Shown here: one piece after another, positions 25,834 through 34,641 of the stretch
Position numbering within the stretch: the stretch's first letter is position 1
Layout: every line of letters starts with the position of its first letter
Assembly (NCBI GenBank): GCA_047975265.1
Contig: JBKEDE010000016.1
Span: 62,001 to 126,000, forward strand
DNA length: 64,000 nt
From: UJ101 sp047975265
GTDB lineage: Bacteria; Bacteroidota; Bacteroidia; Flavobacteriales; UJ101
Direction: 5' to 3'
The notes under the pieces: generated by a model
Seen by the model: the letters and a program-made list of their open reading frames with translations, nothing else
The model's database searches: none
What the model was told of the DNA's origin: nothing
Made by a program: the position numbers and the translations under genes

Positions 25834-26574
25834 ATGAATCAAGAAAATATAGCGGTACAAGTAGATGATTTAACGGTTGCATATAAATATAAACCGGTTT
25901 TATGGGATATAGATTTAAAAGTTCCCGAAGGGGTTTTAATGGCTATTGTCGGACCTAACGGAGCCGGAAAATCAACACTGATTAAATCCATATTGGGGAT
26001 AATAAAACCCATTGCTGGAAGTGTGAAAATATATAATAAGTCGTATCGAGAGCAACGAAAATTAGTGGCTTATGTTCCACAAAAGGGAAGTGTTGATTGG
26101 GATTTTCCGACGACAGCTTTGGATGTGGTTGTTATGGGAACATACGGTTCTTTAGGGTGGATTAAACGCCCCGGACAAAAAGAGAAAAAAAGAGCTCTTG
26201 AAGCATTGGAAGAAGTAGACATGTTACCGTTTAAAAATCGTCAAATCAATCAACTTTCGGGAGGACAGCAACAACGTATATTTTTAGCAAGGGCTTTAGT
26301 ACAAAACGCCTTGGTTTATTTTATGGATGAACCTTTTCAGGGAGTTGATGCTACAACAGAGAAAGCCATTATCAATTTATTAAAAGAATTACGTAAAGCA
26401 GGAAAAACAGTTGTCGTAGTGCATCATGATTTACAAACGGTTCCTGAATATTTTGATTGGGTAACATTTTTAAACGTAAAAAAAATTGCAACGGGACCCG
26501 TAGCTACTATTTTTAACGATGATAATTTAACTAAAACCTACGGAATTAATTATAAAGTAAGTGTTCAAGAATAA
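25834..26574 (+). CDS. Metal ABC transporter ATP-binding protein
   Basis: A 246-residue ATPase that drives uptake by the two permeases encoded next to it. Walker A is GPNGAGKST, the ABC signature is LSGGQQQR, Walker B is ALVYFMDEPFQG, and the switch His lies in VVVHHDL. The sequence DFPTTALDVVVMGTYGSLGW is typical of the MntB/TroB subgroup. It starts 21 bases after the binding protein. Confidence 0.95.
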   Translation: MNQENIAVQVDDLTVAYKYKPVLWDIDLKVPEGVLMAIVGPNGAGKSTLIKSILGIIKPIAGSVKIYNKSYREQRKLVAYVPQKGSVDWDFPTTALDVVVMGTYGSLGWIKRPGQKEKKRALEALEEVDMLPFKNRQINQLSGGQQQRIFLARALVQNALVYFMDEPFQGVDATTEKAIINLLKELRKAGKTVVVVHHDLQTVPEYFDWVTFLNVKKIATGPVATIFNDDNLTKTYGINYKVSVQE

Positions 26575-26606
26575 AATAATTTGAATTGTAAAATAGCATA
26601 AAACGA

Positions 26607-27734
26607 ATGTCTATAACAGAATACATACAACTTATTTTTACCGATTATACAGTTCGTACCATAACATTAGGGACAGCTGTTTTAGGTGCTGTTTGCGGAA
26701 TGTTGGGAAGTTTTGCCGTTTTGCGTAAACAAAGTTTATTGGGTGATGCTGTTTCCCATGCTGCATTACCCGGAATTGCCCTTGCTTTTTTAATAACCGA
26801 GACGAAAGAAGGAAATGTATTACTAATCGGAGCTCTTTTAAGTGGTTTAATCGGAGCTTTTTGGATTAGAGGAATTATAAAAAATACTCATTTAAAATCA
26901 GATACAGCTTTAGGAATTGTTTTATCTGTTTTTTTTGGGTTTGGGATGTTATTATTAACTTTTATACAAAAACAACCGAATGCCGACCAAGCCGGTTTAG
27001 ATAAATATTTGTTTGGACAAGCGGCAACATTAATAGAAAAGGATGTTGTGTTGATAAGTGTAATGACGGGTGTGTGTTTAATCGTTCTGCTTATTTTTTG
27101 GAAAGAATTAAAATTATTGCTTTTTGATACAGATTATGCACAAGTTTTAGGTTTCAATACCCGATTGTTAGATAGTATGATTACATTCTTTATCGTATTG
27201 GCAATTATATTGGGACTACAAACAGTAGGAGTTGTTTTGATGAGTGCCATGTTATTAGCTCCGGCAGTAGCAGCTCGTCAGTGGACAAACAGTTTAGGAA
27301 TCATGGTCTTTTTGGCAACATTCATAGGTGCTTTTTCAGGGGTTTTAGGCACATGGATTAGTGCAAGTTCAAACCATCTATCAACAGGACCTGTTATTGT
27401 TTTAACTGCTTTTACTTTTGTATTGTTCTCTTTTATTTTCTCGCCCAAAAGAGGTTTGTTGTTCAAAGAAATCCGTTTTATTCAAAATCGTAATGACCTT
27501 AAATTGCATAAAACTTTATCTTTTATGTATCATATTGCTACAGAACATAAAGATAAATCACATCCTCATGCGATTAAAATCTTAAATAATTTTCATGGAT
27601 TTTCTAAAAAATCATTAAAAAAATTGGAAGATAAAGGTTGGGTAAAAGTAAGCGGAACCATGTGGTATTTAACGAAAAAAGGATATTATGAGGCTGAAAA
27701 TCTATACAATCAAATTAAATCGGGAAAAGAATGA
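26607..27734 (+). CDS. Metal ABC transporter permease with C-terminal winged-helix-like tail
   Basis: A 375-residue protein. The first 285 residues form a cluster A-I permease with eight or so membrane segments and the family motifs LGDAVSHAALPGIA and VLMSAMLLAPAVAARQ. The last 80 or so residues are soluble and resemble a winged helix: HKTLSFMYHIA, IKILNNFHGFSKKSLKKLEDKGWVKV, MWYLTKKGYYEAENLY. Most permeases of this family lack such a tail. It resembles the DNA-binding part of DtxR-type proteins, so a sensory or regulatory role in the cytoplasm is possible. The next permease gene overlaps it by four bases. Confidence 0.92.
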   Translation: MSITEYIQLIFTDYTVRTITLGTAVLGAVCGMLGSFAVLRKQSLLGDAVSHAALPGIALAFLITETKEGNVLLIGALLSGLIGAFWIRGIIKNTHLKSDTALGIVLSVFFGFGMLLLTFIQKQPNADQAGLDKYLFGQAATLIEKDVVLISVMTGVCLIVLLIFWKELKLLLFDTDYAQVLGFNTRLLDSMITFFIVLAIILGLQTVGVVLMSAMLLAPAVAARQWTNSLGIMVFLATFIGAFSGVLGTWISASSNHLSTGPVIVLTAFTFVLFSFIFSPKRGLLFKEIRFIQNRNDLKLHKTLSFMYHIATEHKDKSHPHAIKILNNFHGFSKKSLKKLEDKGWVKVSGTMWYLTKKGYYEAENLYNQIKSGKE

Positions 27735-28891
27735 CTGATGCCCAAATTGAAATACAACTTATTGCCGGTTTGGTAGCTGTGGCATGTGCTATTCCGGGAA
27801 CTTTCTTGGTCTTAAGAAAAATGGCTCTGATTAGTGATGCTATCAGCCATTCCATATTACCGGGAATCGTTATCGGATTTTTTTTAACACAAGATTTGAA
27901 TTCACCTTGGTTGGTCGTATCAGCGACTGTTTTTGGAGTAATAACCGTTATTTTAGTAGAATTTATCCAAAAAACAGGTTTGGTTAAAGAAGATACAGCG
28001 ATAGGACTGGTTTTTCCAGCTCTGTTTAGTGTGGGAGTTATTTTAATTGCCCAAAATGCCAACGATGTTCATTTAGATACAGACGCCGTTTTATTAGGAG
28101 AATTGGCTTTTGCTCCTTTTGATCGGTTAATCGTAAATGGGCAAGACTTAGGTCCAAAATCACTTTGGATTATAGGAACTGTTGTAATTATAACTTTTAC
28201 ATTATTGCTTGCCTTTTTTAAGGAATTAAAAATCAGTACATTTGATGCTGAATTATCCTTTGCCTTAGGATTTTCTCCACTGGTGATTCATTATGGTTTA
28301 ATGATGGTTACTTCTGTAACGACTGTCGCAGCATTTGATTCGGTTGGAGCAATTTTAGTTGTAGCATTGATGATAGCTCCTGCAGCAACCGCTTACTTAT
28401 TGACAGATCATTTAAAAAAGATGCTGGTATTAGCGGTATTTTTTGGTGTTTTTTCAGCCATCACAGGTTATTGGGTTGCCCATATTTTAGATGCTTCTAT
28501 TGCAGGATCGATGACCACTGTTTTAGGAATCCTCTTTTTTATAGTATATTTAGTTGCACCTAATAAAGGATTGATTTCGGTTTTATACAGAAAAAAACAA
28601 CAACGCATAGAGGTGTCTATGCTGACTTTCCTATTACATCTCTCTAACCATAATGAAAAAGAAGAACGGCATGTAAATCATTTACAAGAAGATATTAACT
28701 GGCAAAAAGTTCAGGCACAAACTGTTTTAGATTTAGCTTTGAAAAATAACATGATTTATATCGAAGATCAAATTGTTTTTTTAACAGAAAAAGGACAAAA
28801 ATTCACAACGGAAGCAATTGATTATATTTCAGATGATAAAAAAACAGCCATAGAAAATATGAAATCTCGATTCTTTTTGTTTAGAGGGTAA
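27731..28891 (+). CDS. Second metal ABC transporter permease with C-terminal winged-helix-like tail
   Basis: A 386-residue paralogue of the preceding permease: membrane core to about 290 with ISDAISHSILPGIVIG and AILVVALMIAPAATAY, then a cytoplasmic tail with VSMLTFLLHLSNHNE, VLDLALKNNMIYIEDQIVFLTEKGQKFTTEA, again of winged-helix type. The ATG overlaps the stop of the first permease in ATGA, so translation is coupled and the two probably form a heterodimer. The set ends the ABC operon. Substrate is Mn, Fe or Zn, with Mn most likely from the regulator and binding protein. Confidence 0.92.
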   Translation: MTDAQIEIQLIAGLVAVACAIPGTFLVLRKMALISDAISHSILPGIVIGFFLTQDLNSPWLVVSATVFGVITVILVEFIQKTGLVKEDTAIGLVFPALFSVGVILIAQNANDVHLDTDAVLLGELAFAPFDRLIVNGQDLGPKSLWIIGTVVIITFTLLLAFFKELKISTFDAELSFALGFSPLVIHYGLMMVTSVTTVAAFDSVGAILVVALMIAPAATAYLLTDHLKKMLVLAVFFGVFSAITGYWVAHILDASIAGSMTTVLGILFFIVYLVAPNKGLISVLYRKKQQRIEVSMLTFLLHLSNHNEKEERHVNHLQEDINWQKVQAQTVLDLALKNNMIYIEDQIVFLTEKGQKFTTEAIDYISDDKKTAIENMKSRFFLFRG

Positions 28892-28968
28892 TTTTGTATG
28901 ATTTTTTTAATAGTTTTAGCAAAAATCATTATCTTTGGTTTAAAATTATTTTTCAAGCATTAAATTTA

Positions 28969-29412
28969 ATGAAAAAGTGGTTAGCTATAACATTGATTTT
29001 GATAGTCTTTGGGGTACTGTTCTTTAAATGGGTTTTTAATCAACCGTGTGAGCCACTAGAAAAACCCAATATTGTTCCTGAACAAGCAATTTGGAGTGGT
29101 GGATGTGATGGTGGTGAATGGATAGAATTAATAGAAATTAATAAAGACAAATACCGATTTAGAGTTTATCAGGATTGGAGTGGCGAATTGAAAATTGATG
29201 CTGATTTTAAATTTAAGGATGATAAAACAGAATTAAATCTAATGAACTGGAAAGACGTGGTTTGTTGTTATTCACATTCAACGGACACATTGGTAACATT
29301 GAGTGTTGTTAAGGCTAATGAAAGTAAAAAACAGTACTATCAATTACAAGCACTTTATCCTGCTTATGGTGGAGATGATTTGTACATAATTAAGGAAAAA
29401 TATAAACTATGA
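28969..29412 (+). CDS. Small exported or membrane-anchored protein of unknown function
   Basis: A 147-residue protein from the ATG at 28969 (longer upstream frame has no good start). One N-terminal hydrophobic segment (5-24) is followed by a soluble domain with Cys29, a WSGGCDGGEW motif and a CCYSH motif. The four Cys residues suggest disulfides outside the cytoplasm. No family recognised. Its stop overlaps the start of the next gene (ATGA), so they are co-translated. Confidence 0.7.
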   Translation: MKKWLAITLILIVFGVLFFKWVFNQPCEPLEKPNIVPEQAIWSGGCDGGEWIELIEINKDKYRFRVYQDWSGELKIDADFKFKDDKTELNLMNWKDVVCCYSHSTDTLVTLSVVKANESKKQYYQLQALYPAYGGDDLYIIKEKYKL

Positions 29413-29906
29413 AAAAACTAAATTTATTTTTATTAAGTCTTTTTCTTTTACCAAATTTTATTTTTAGCCAAGATGTCATTTACTCAAACTTAAAAACAAA
29501 TTCTGGTGAAGTCAAAATTCCTGGAGATTGGAGTCAACTGAATACAATGGACGATTCTGGGCAAACTTATCTAAAAAATAAGGACGGGGTAATTATAGCA
29601 ATTGCTCAAAATCCCAAAAAAGCATATTCTTTTTTTAAGAGTAATAAATCAGATTTTGAAAATGTAGAAGAATTTTATAAATGGGATTCGGATTATATAA
29701 AAGAAAACCAGTTCGAAACGCAAAAAATAAAAGAAAACTCTAAATTGGAATATATAATATGGAAATATAATGATGGTGAATTAGATAATGTGTTTCTATT
29801 TGGCTCAACAAACGAAAATTTTTTAAATCTTCTTGTTTATACAGATGTTTGGAGTGAAGCTGAAAAAATAAAATTTTTAGAAAATTTGTACGAATTAAAT
29901 AAATGA
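29409..29906 (+). CDS. Secreted protein of unknown function
   Basis: A 165-residue protein with a clear signal peptide (cleavage after IFSQ near residue 21) and a mature part rich in aromatic and acidic residues, with SNLKTNSGEVKIPGDWSQLN at the front. It resembles small beta-rich proteins that assess membrane or envelope stress, but no family name can be given. It is coupled to the previous gene by a four-base overlap, which suggests the two products act together. No terminator is seen after it. Confidence 0.7.
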   Translation: MKKLNLFLLSLFLLPNFIFSQDVIYSNLKTNSGEVKIPGDWSQLNTMDDSGQTYLKNKDGVIIAIAQNPKKAYSFFKSNKSDFENVEEFYKWDSDYIKENQFETQKIKENSKLEYIIWKYNDGELDNVFLFGSTNENFLNLLVYTDVWSEAEKIKFLENLYELNK

Positions 29907-29962
29907 TTACATAACATATAGAAAATAAGCAAAACACACTTTATTTGTTTAATGATTTCGGA

Positions 29963-30003
29963 GGGGTAAAGAATCTTTACCCCAAACGAACCGCACGCCG
30001 TGC
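29963..30003. repeat. GC-richer palindromic patch
   Basis: A perfect nine-base stem with a 3-base loop (29963-29971 and 29975-29983) is followed by a second small stem, GCAC-GCC-GTGC, at 29993-30003. No T tract follows on either strand, so it is not a simple terminator. The rest of the 260-base gap up to 30166 has no gene I can support. It might be the end of a lost insertion sequence. Confidence 0.4.
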
Positions 30004-30166
30004 TGAGTTGGATGAGAAGGACAGATTATTGAGGTATGGTTCAAAAGCATTAAAGCGGTTTATATATGGAAAAAGGGGGCATGAATTTTTAAGAGAACTA
30101 TACAAAGGCTTTTTATAGAACGCTTATGTAGAGAGCGATTGGAAAAGATTTTTTTATAAAGAGATT

Positions 30167-30745
30167 TTATTTTAAAACAATCTTTCGGTTCTGTAATTCT
30201 AAAATACCCTCTTTTTCTAATTTCTTAACCTCTCGAATTACGGTTTCTACTGTTAAACCACACATTTCAGCCATTTCTTTTCTGGTAAAAGGAACAATTT
30301 GTTCTTGGAGATTTAATTTAAAATGTTTTAACAATGTTCTGATTCGGTGTTCTGCCGTATGTAAAGAAACTTCTTTTACCATCAATGCCTTGTATTCCAA
30401 ACGGGTTGCCAACATTTTAATGAATTTCATTTGAATTTTGGGTTCTTCTGTTAAATAATTTAAAAATAGGTTCTTTTCAACAACCCATATCACCACTTTT
30501 GTTTTGGCTATTGATGAAGCAGGATAAACAGATTTTGTGAATAAGGGCGGTTCTCCAAAACTTTCTCCTTTTGTAAAAATGCCTTGAGTATATTTTTTTC
30601 CTTCGCTTGATAAGTTAAACATTTCTACCTCACCACTTTTTATTTGAAAATAATAACGTGCTTTTTCTCCTTCATTAAAAATAATATCTTCCTTCCTTTT
30701 TACTAAAACAGTTCCTAACGTTTTTAAAATAATTTCATTTAACAT
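30167..30745 (-). CDS. Crp/Fnr-family transcriptional regulator
   Basis: A 192-residue protein with an N-terminal cyclic-nucleotide-binding-type beta roll (FNEGEKARYYFQIKSGEVEMF, KGESFGEPPLFTK) and a C-terminal winged helix (PFTRKEMAEMCGLTVETVIREVKKLEKEG). No Cys cluster for an FNR-type iron-sulfur centre is seen, so it is not a classical oxygen sensor. In Bacteroidota such regulators often control respiration or stress genes. Neighbours give no hint of its targets. Confidence 0.9.
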   Translation of the reverse strand: MLNEIILKTLGTVLVKRKEDIIFNEGEKARYYFQIKSGEVEMFNLSSEGKKYTQGIFTKGESFGEPPLFTKSVYPASSIAKTKVVIWVVEKNLFLNYLTEEPKIQMKFIKMLATRLEYKALMVKEVSLHTAEHRIRTLLKHFKLNLQEQIVPFTRKEMAEMCGLTVETVIREVKKLEKEGILELQNRKIVLK

Positions 30746-30827
30746 TTTATATCATGAATTATGATTCAGCTCATAAATGTATCACATATTATCTAATTAT
30801 CACTGTTTTTTAAAGAAAGGGGTCAGG

Positions 30828-30965
30828 TCAAACACATACATTTACATCTAAAATCTTAATAAGGTAATAGTTGTCGTAAGCAGCTTTTAGCCTTTTACCT
30901 TTAATTCCTTGCCTGGTTTGTGTGTCCTGTTTTAAAATATTAACTAAAAACGCTACTTTTGAGTG
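30828..30965 (-). pseudogene. Decayed coding remnant ending in a GGGGTCAGGTC motif, possible transposase relic
   Basis: A 45-codon open stretch on the minus strand has strong protein character, reading LKQDTQTRQGIKGKRLKAA and DNYYLIKILDVNVCV before TGA at 30830-30828. It has no start and is cut upstream by a stop. The motif GGGGTCAGGTC on the plus strand (30819-30829) overlaps the stop; the same motif is often seen at the ends of REP-associated Y1-transposase genes, which is the basis of the guess. The rest of the region 30746-31106 has no supportable gene. Could also be a fragment of an unrelated protein. Confidence 0.4.
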
Positions 30966-31106
30966 TTACTAAGTTTGGTAAGATTACACTCCAACAATAT
31001 TAGGTTTTAGTTTATTCTCCAATTTAATAGTTTTTTTCGTTTAAAATTGTTAAAAACTTGTCAAAAACCCTTTTTTATCAAATTATTTAATACTAATTTT
31101 TTAATC

Positions 31107-31114
31107 TATATTTG
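31107..31114 (+). promoter_or_regulatory. -7 box for the TPR protein gene
   Basis: TATATTTG, 20 bases upstream of the ATG at 31135. It argues against the TTG at 31117 as start. Confidence 0.5.
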
Positions 31115-31134
31115 TATTGGAAAATCTTATCTTT

Positions 31135-32511
31135 ATGAATGATGATTTTTTATACAATGAAAACGTAGAACGTTTTGAAGAAATGCTTTCGAAGAACGAG
31201 AACTGGTACTATGATGCTGAAGAAATAGCAGATATTATCACATTTTATATTGATATAAACGATGTAAAAAATGCTCAAAAAGCTTTAAATTACGCTTTAG
31301 GTATTCATCCGGAAAATTTAGATCTTCAGGTAAAAAAAGTTGAAGTTTTAATTGCCAAACGAAAATTTACTCAGGCACAAGATTTAATAACGAAGTTAAA
31401 TGTTGTAATTCCTTCTAATACAGATCTTCTTATTGCTCAAGCCAAAATTTTTTCTATTAAAAAAAAGTATCAAAAAGCCATTGATTTTTATGAAAAAGCC
31501 TTAGAAGAAAGTGATGAAGTTGAATATCTTCTCAGTAGTATTGGAAATGAGTTTTTAAATATGGACGCCAACGAAAAAGCCCTTGTTTATTTTAAAAAAG
31601 TATTGGAAATCAATTTAGATGACGAATATGCTTTTTATTCTATTATGCATTGTTTCAATCAATTAAAAAATCCTGCTCATTGTATTAAATTCTTATTGGA
31701 ATATATTGACTCACGTCCTTATTCTGATTATGCTTGGTATAATTTGGGATTGGAATATAAAAAACAACGCAATTTTTCAGAAGCTATACGTGCTTTTGAT
31801 TATGCCATTTTAATTAATGAAAAGTTTTTGTCTGCCTACTGGCAAAAAGCAAATGCATTAGAAAAAACGACTCGTTACGATGAAGCTGTTAAAGTTTATG
31901 AAGAATCTTTGCAGTATGATGATACACCGTCTTTTACACATCTTAAGATAGGAAAATGCTATAAAAGCATGGCTTTACCTTTAAAGGCATTAGCTTCTTT
32001 TTATAATGCCATTTATGATGATCCGCAAATGGATAAAGCTTGGGCTGAAGCGGCGTATGTATATGCTGAAATGAAAAATTTAGATGAGGCGATTTATTAT
32101 TTAAAAAAAGCTCTTGAGTTAAACCCTGAACATGTTCAATACATAAAAAAATATATTACTTTTACTATTGAAAATCAAGGTATTGATGAAGCTCTAAGTT
32201 ATTACGACCAATTGATTCAATTAGAACCCGAGAATGAAAACAATGTTTTAGGAAAAGCAGAATTGCTCCTTTTTACAAAAGCATATCGGCAGGTTATTGA
32301 TTTTTTAGAAAATTATTGTAAAAATCATACTCAACCAGAGGCATTGTATTACCTTTCTTTTAGCTATCTTTCAACTCATCAAACAAATTTAGGATTTGAT
32401 CTTTTCAAACAAGCTTATACTTTAGCCCCTGAACTTGTCAAAATTTATAAAAAACACTTTAAAAAGATATTTGAAAACCCTCTTATCAAAAGTTTCCTAA
32501 ACAAAAAATAA
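31135..32511 (+). CDS. Tetratricopeptide-repeat protein
   Basis: A 458-residue protein made almost wholly of TPR units (about ten), for example KYQKAIDFYEKALEES, NFSEAIRAFDYAILIN, RYDEAVKVYEESLQYD and NLDEAIYYLKKALELNPEH. No signal peptide or membrane segment is seen, so it is a cytoplasmic scaffold. In Bacteroidota this type of TPR protein is widespread and often lies upstream of DUF368 and aroE genes, as here. The binding partner is unknown. The first ATG (31135) is taken because an upstream TTG lies in the promoter. Confidence 0.9.
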   Translation: MNDDFLYNENVERFEEMLSKNENWYYDAEEIADIITFYIDINDVKNAQKALNYALGIHPENLDLQVKKVEVLIAKRKFTQAQDLITKLNVVIPSNTDLLIAQAKIFSIKKKYQKAIDFYEKALEESDEVEYLLSSIGNEFLNMDANEKALVYFKKVLEINLDDEYAFYSIMHCFNQLKNPAHCIKFLLEYIDSRPYSDYAWYNLGLEYKKQRNFSEAIRAFDYAILINEKFLSAYWQKANALEKTTRYDEAVKVYEESLQYDDTPSFTHLKIGKCYKSMALPLKALASFYNAIYDDPQMDKAWAEAAYVYAEMKNLDEAIYYLKKALELNPEHVQYIKKYITFTIENQGIDEALSYYDQLIQLEPENENNVLGKAELLLFTKAYRQVIDFLENYCKNHTQPEALYYLSFSYLSTHQTNLGFDLFKQAYTLAPELVKIYKKHFKKIFENPLIKSFLNKK

Positions 32512-32515
32512 ACAA

Positions 32516-32523
32516 TATCTTTG
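32516..32523 (+). promoter_or_regulatory. -7 box before the first DUF368 gene
   Basis: TATCTTTG, 21 bases upstream of the ATG at 32545; no -33 TTG seen. Confidence 0.45.
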
Positions 32524-32544
32524 TCTTGTCAGACATAGAGAGGA

Positions 32545-33564
32545 ATGAAAAAATATTTAGGAGTTTATTTGCGAGGATTGGCTATGGGAGCAGCCGATGT
32601 AGTTCCCGGAGTTTCGGGTGGAACAGTTGCCTTTATTACAGGTATTTATGATACTTTGTTGGAATCCATCAGCAATATTAATCTTTCTCTTCTTAATCTA
32701 TTTAAACAAGAAGGTTTTACTGCCGTTTGGAAGAAAATAAACGGTTCTTTTCTCCTGTCTTTATTTGCAGGTATTATCACCTCAATACTGTCTTTAGCAA
32801 AATTACTGCATTATTTAATGATTCATCATCCTATCCCTTTATGGGCTTTCTTTTTTGGACTGATAACAGCAAGTATTGTTTATGTAGGAAAAGAAATAAA
32901 ATCATGGAATTTTTTCTCTATCGCAGGATTTATTTTAGGAACAGGATTTGTTGTTTATTTAAGCATTATGCCTCCTTTTGGAAGTTCCAACTCATGGTGG
33001 TATTTGGTATTGTGCGGTGCTATTGCCAGCTGTGCCATGATTTTGCCCGGAATATCAGGTAGTTTTATTCTTTTATTATTAGGTGCATATTCCGTTATTA
33101 TTAGTGCTATTAGTAATTTTTTTTCAGATTTAGAAGCACTAAAAATAATCGTTTTGGTAGGAATTGGAATCGTTATCGGATTAGCAGGTTTTTCGCGTCT
33201 TCTACACTATTTATTAAAAAAATTCCACAATACTACAGTTGCCATTTTGACCGGTTTTTTATTAGGTTCTTTATGGAAAATATGGCCTTGGAAAATAACA
33301 TCCAAAATATATGTAAAAGATGAAGGTATTAAATCATTAAATGAATTAACATCTGGTTATCAAAGCTTAACAGCTTATTTGCAACAGAATCCCAATCTTG
33401 AAGATATTAAACCCTACCAAGAAAGTAACATTTTACCCGATACCTACGAAATTTTAAACCAAATGAAATCCGATATCGGATTAGCTATTGTTTTTGCTGT
33501 TTTAGGTTTTGGATTAATTTTCGGAACTGAATTTGTAGCAAAAAAAATAACGGGACGACATTAA
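32545..33564 (+). CDS. DUF368 membrane protein, PopT-type polyprenyl-phosphate transporter (copy 1)
   Basis: A 339-residue protein with eight to ten membrane segments and the two DUF368 signatures: GAADVVPGVSGGTVAFITGIYD at the N-terminus and MILPGISGSFILLLLGAY in the middle. Members of DUF368 (PopT) return undecaprenyl phosphate to the inner face of the membrane, a step for wall and glycan synthesis. A loop near 250-300 is charged and outside the repeats. A second DUF368 gene follows in the same direction, 68 bases further. Function is by family; no direct evidence here. Confidence 0.9.
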   Translation: MKKYLGVYLRGLAMGAADVVPGVSGGTVAFITGIYDTLLESISNINLSLLNLFKQEGFTAVWKKINGSFLLSLFAGIITSILSLAKLLHYLMIHHPIPLWAFFFGLITASIVYVGKEIKSWNFFSIAGFILGTGFVVYLSIMPPFGSSNSWWYLVLCGAIASCAMILPGISGSFILLLLGAYSVIISAISNFFSDLEALKIIVLVGIGIVIGLAGFSRLLHYLLKKFHNTTVAILTGFLLGSLWKIWPWKITSKIYVKDEGIKSLNELTSGYQSLTAYLQQNPNLEDIKPYQESNILPDTYEILNQMKSDIGLAIVFAVLGFGLIFGTEFVAKKITGRH

Positions 33565-33632
33565 ATTTTGTTTTAATCTGAATAAATTAATCTTGAAAAT
33601 AAGTACCTTTATCCAAAGAAATTGTTTTTGAT

Positions 33633-34634
33633 ATGCAAAACCGTACATTTTTAGAATTTCTTATCCTTTATTTTAAAGGTATTTTAATGGGTACAGCCAA
33701 TAAAGTCCCGGGAGTTTCAGGTGGGATGGTCGCACTTGTGACCGGTTTTTATGAAGAGTTGATTTATTCCTTTCAAAAAATTAATGCAAAAGCTTTTAGA
33801 TTATGGAGAAAACGTGGTTTTAAGGCTTTTATGCGATATACCAATTTAAAATTTCTTATTGCCGTAAACTTAGGATCAGCTTCTGCATATTTTACTGTTT
33901 CATTATTATTGGATTATTTTATACGCAATTTTCCGTTAATGGTTTGGTCTACTTTTTTTGGAATGATTATAGGTTCTGTTCTTTATGTGCGGAAAGATGT
34001 CCGGAACTGGAATTTAAAAACATTTGGATTTTGTTTTTTGGGAGCAGCTGTCGGACTTGCCATTTCTTTTATGGATCCAATGATTCAAAATGAAGCACTG
34101 TGGTTTGTATTTTTATGTGGAATCATTAGTGTTTCCGGAATGGCTTTGCCGGGTTTTTCAGGTTCTTTCATATTAATTCTTATAGGAAATTATACGCTGT
34201 TATTGGTCGATGCCGTGAACAATCTTTTGAAAGCAATCGTAAGTTTATTAACATTAAACTGGGGCTTTTTTGAAAATGATCATCATGTCCATTTGCTGTA
34301 TGTAGTACTGATTTTTACAATAGGAGCTATAGCAGGCTTAATTATTTTTTCAAATATAGTTGGTTATTTACTTAAAAAATACCACGATAGTGTTATCGCC
34401 ACATTAATTGGTTTTATCATTGGTTCTCTTGGAGCAGCGTGGCCTTGGCGAATTGAAGAGTCTCACATTCGGGAAGATGGAGTTAAAGTAATTGAATCTT
34501 ACAAACGTTTTTTACCTGATTTATCACAAACCGAAAACTGGATTTCCATCGGATTTATCCTTTTAGGTATTTTCATTATTTTGATTTTTGATCATTACGA
34601 TCGAAAACGAAAAGGAATCCAAACTTTAATTTAG
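33633..34634 (+). CDS. DUF368 membrane protein, PopT-type (copy 2)
   Basis: A 333-residue paralogue of the preceding protein with the same two signatures, NKVPGVSGGMVALVTGFYEE and MALPGFSGSFILILIGNY. The differences in both signatures (Ala-Asp to Asn-Lys, Ile to Phe) suggest long divergence rather than a recent copy. The two might form a pair or serve different lipid carriers or conditions. The aroE gene follows after 7 bases, so they are probably co-transcribed. Confidence 0.9.
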   Translation: MQNRTFLEFLILYFKGILMGTANKVPGVSGGMVALVTGFYEELIYSFQKINAKAFRLWRKRGFKAFMRYTNLKFLIAVNLGSASAYFTVSLLLDYFIRNFPLMVWSTFFGMIIGSVLYVRKDVRNWNLKTFGFCFLGAAVGLAISFMDPMIQNEALWFVFLCGIISVSGMALPGFSGSFILILIGNYTLLLVDAVNNLLKAIVSLLTLNWGFFENDHHVHLLYVVLIFTIGAIAGLIIFSNIVGYLLKKYHDSVIATLIGFIIGSLGAAWPWRIEESHIREDGVKVIESYKRFLPDLSQTENWISIGFILLGIFIILIFDHYDRKRKGIQTLI

Positions 34635-34641
34635 TTTTAAA

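Noticed and set aside
29963..29983. Terminator for the 29409-29906 gene
   Set aside because: The stem is perfect but no T tract follows on the plus or minus strand.
31117..31134. TTG start at 31117 for the TPR protein
   Set aside because: It lies directly behind the TATATTTG box, so transcription would begin after it.
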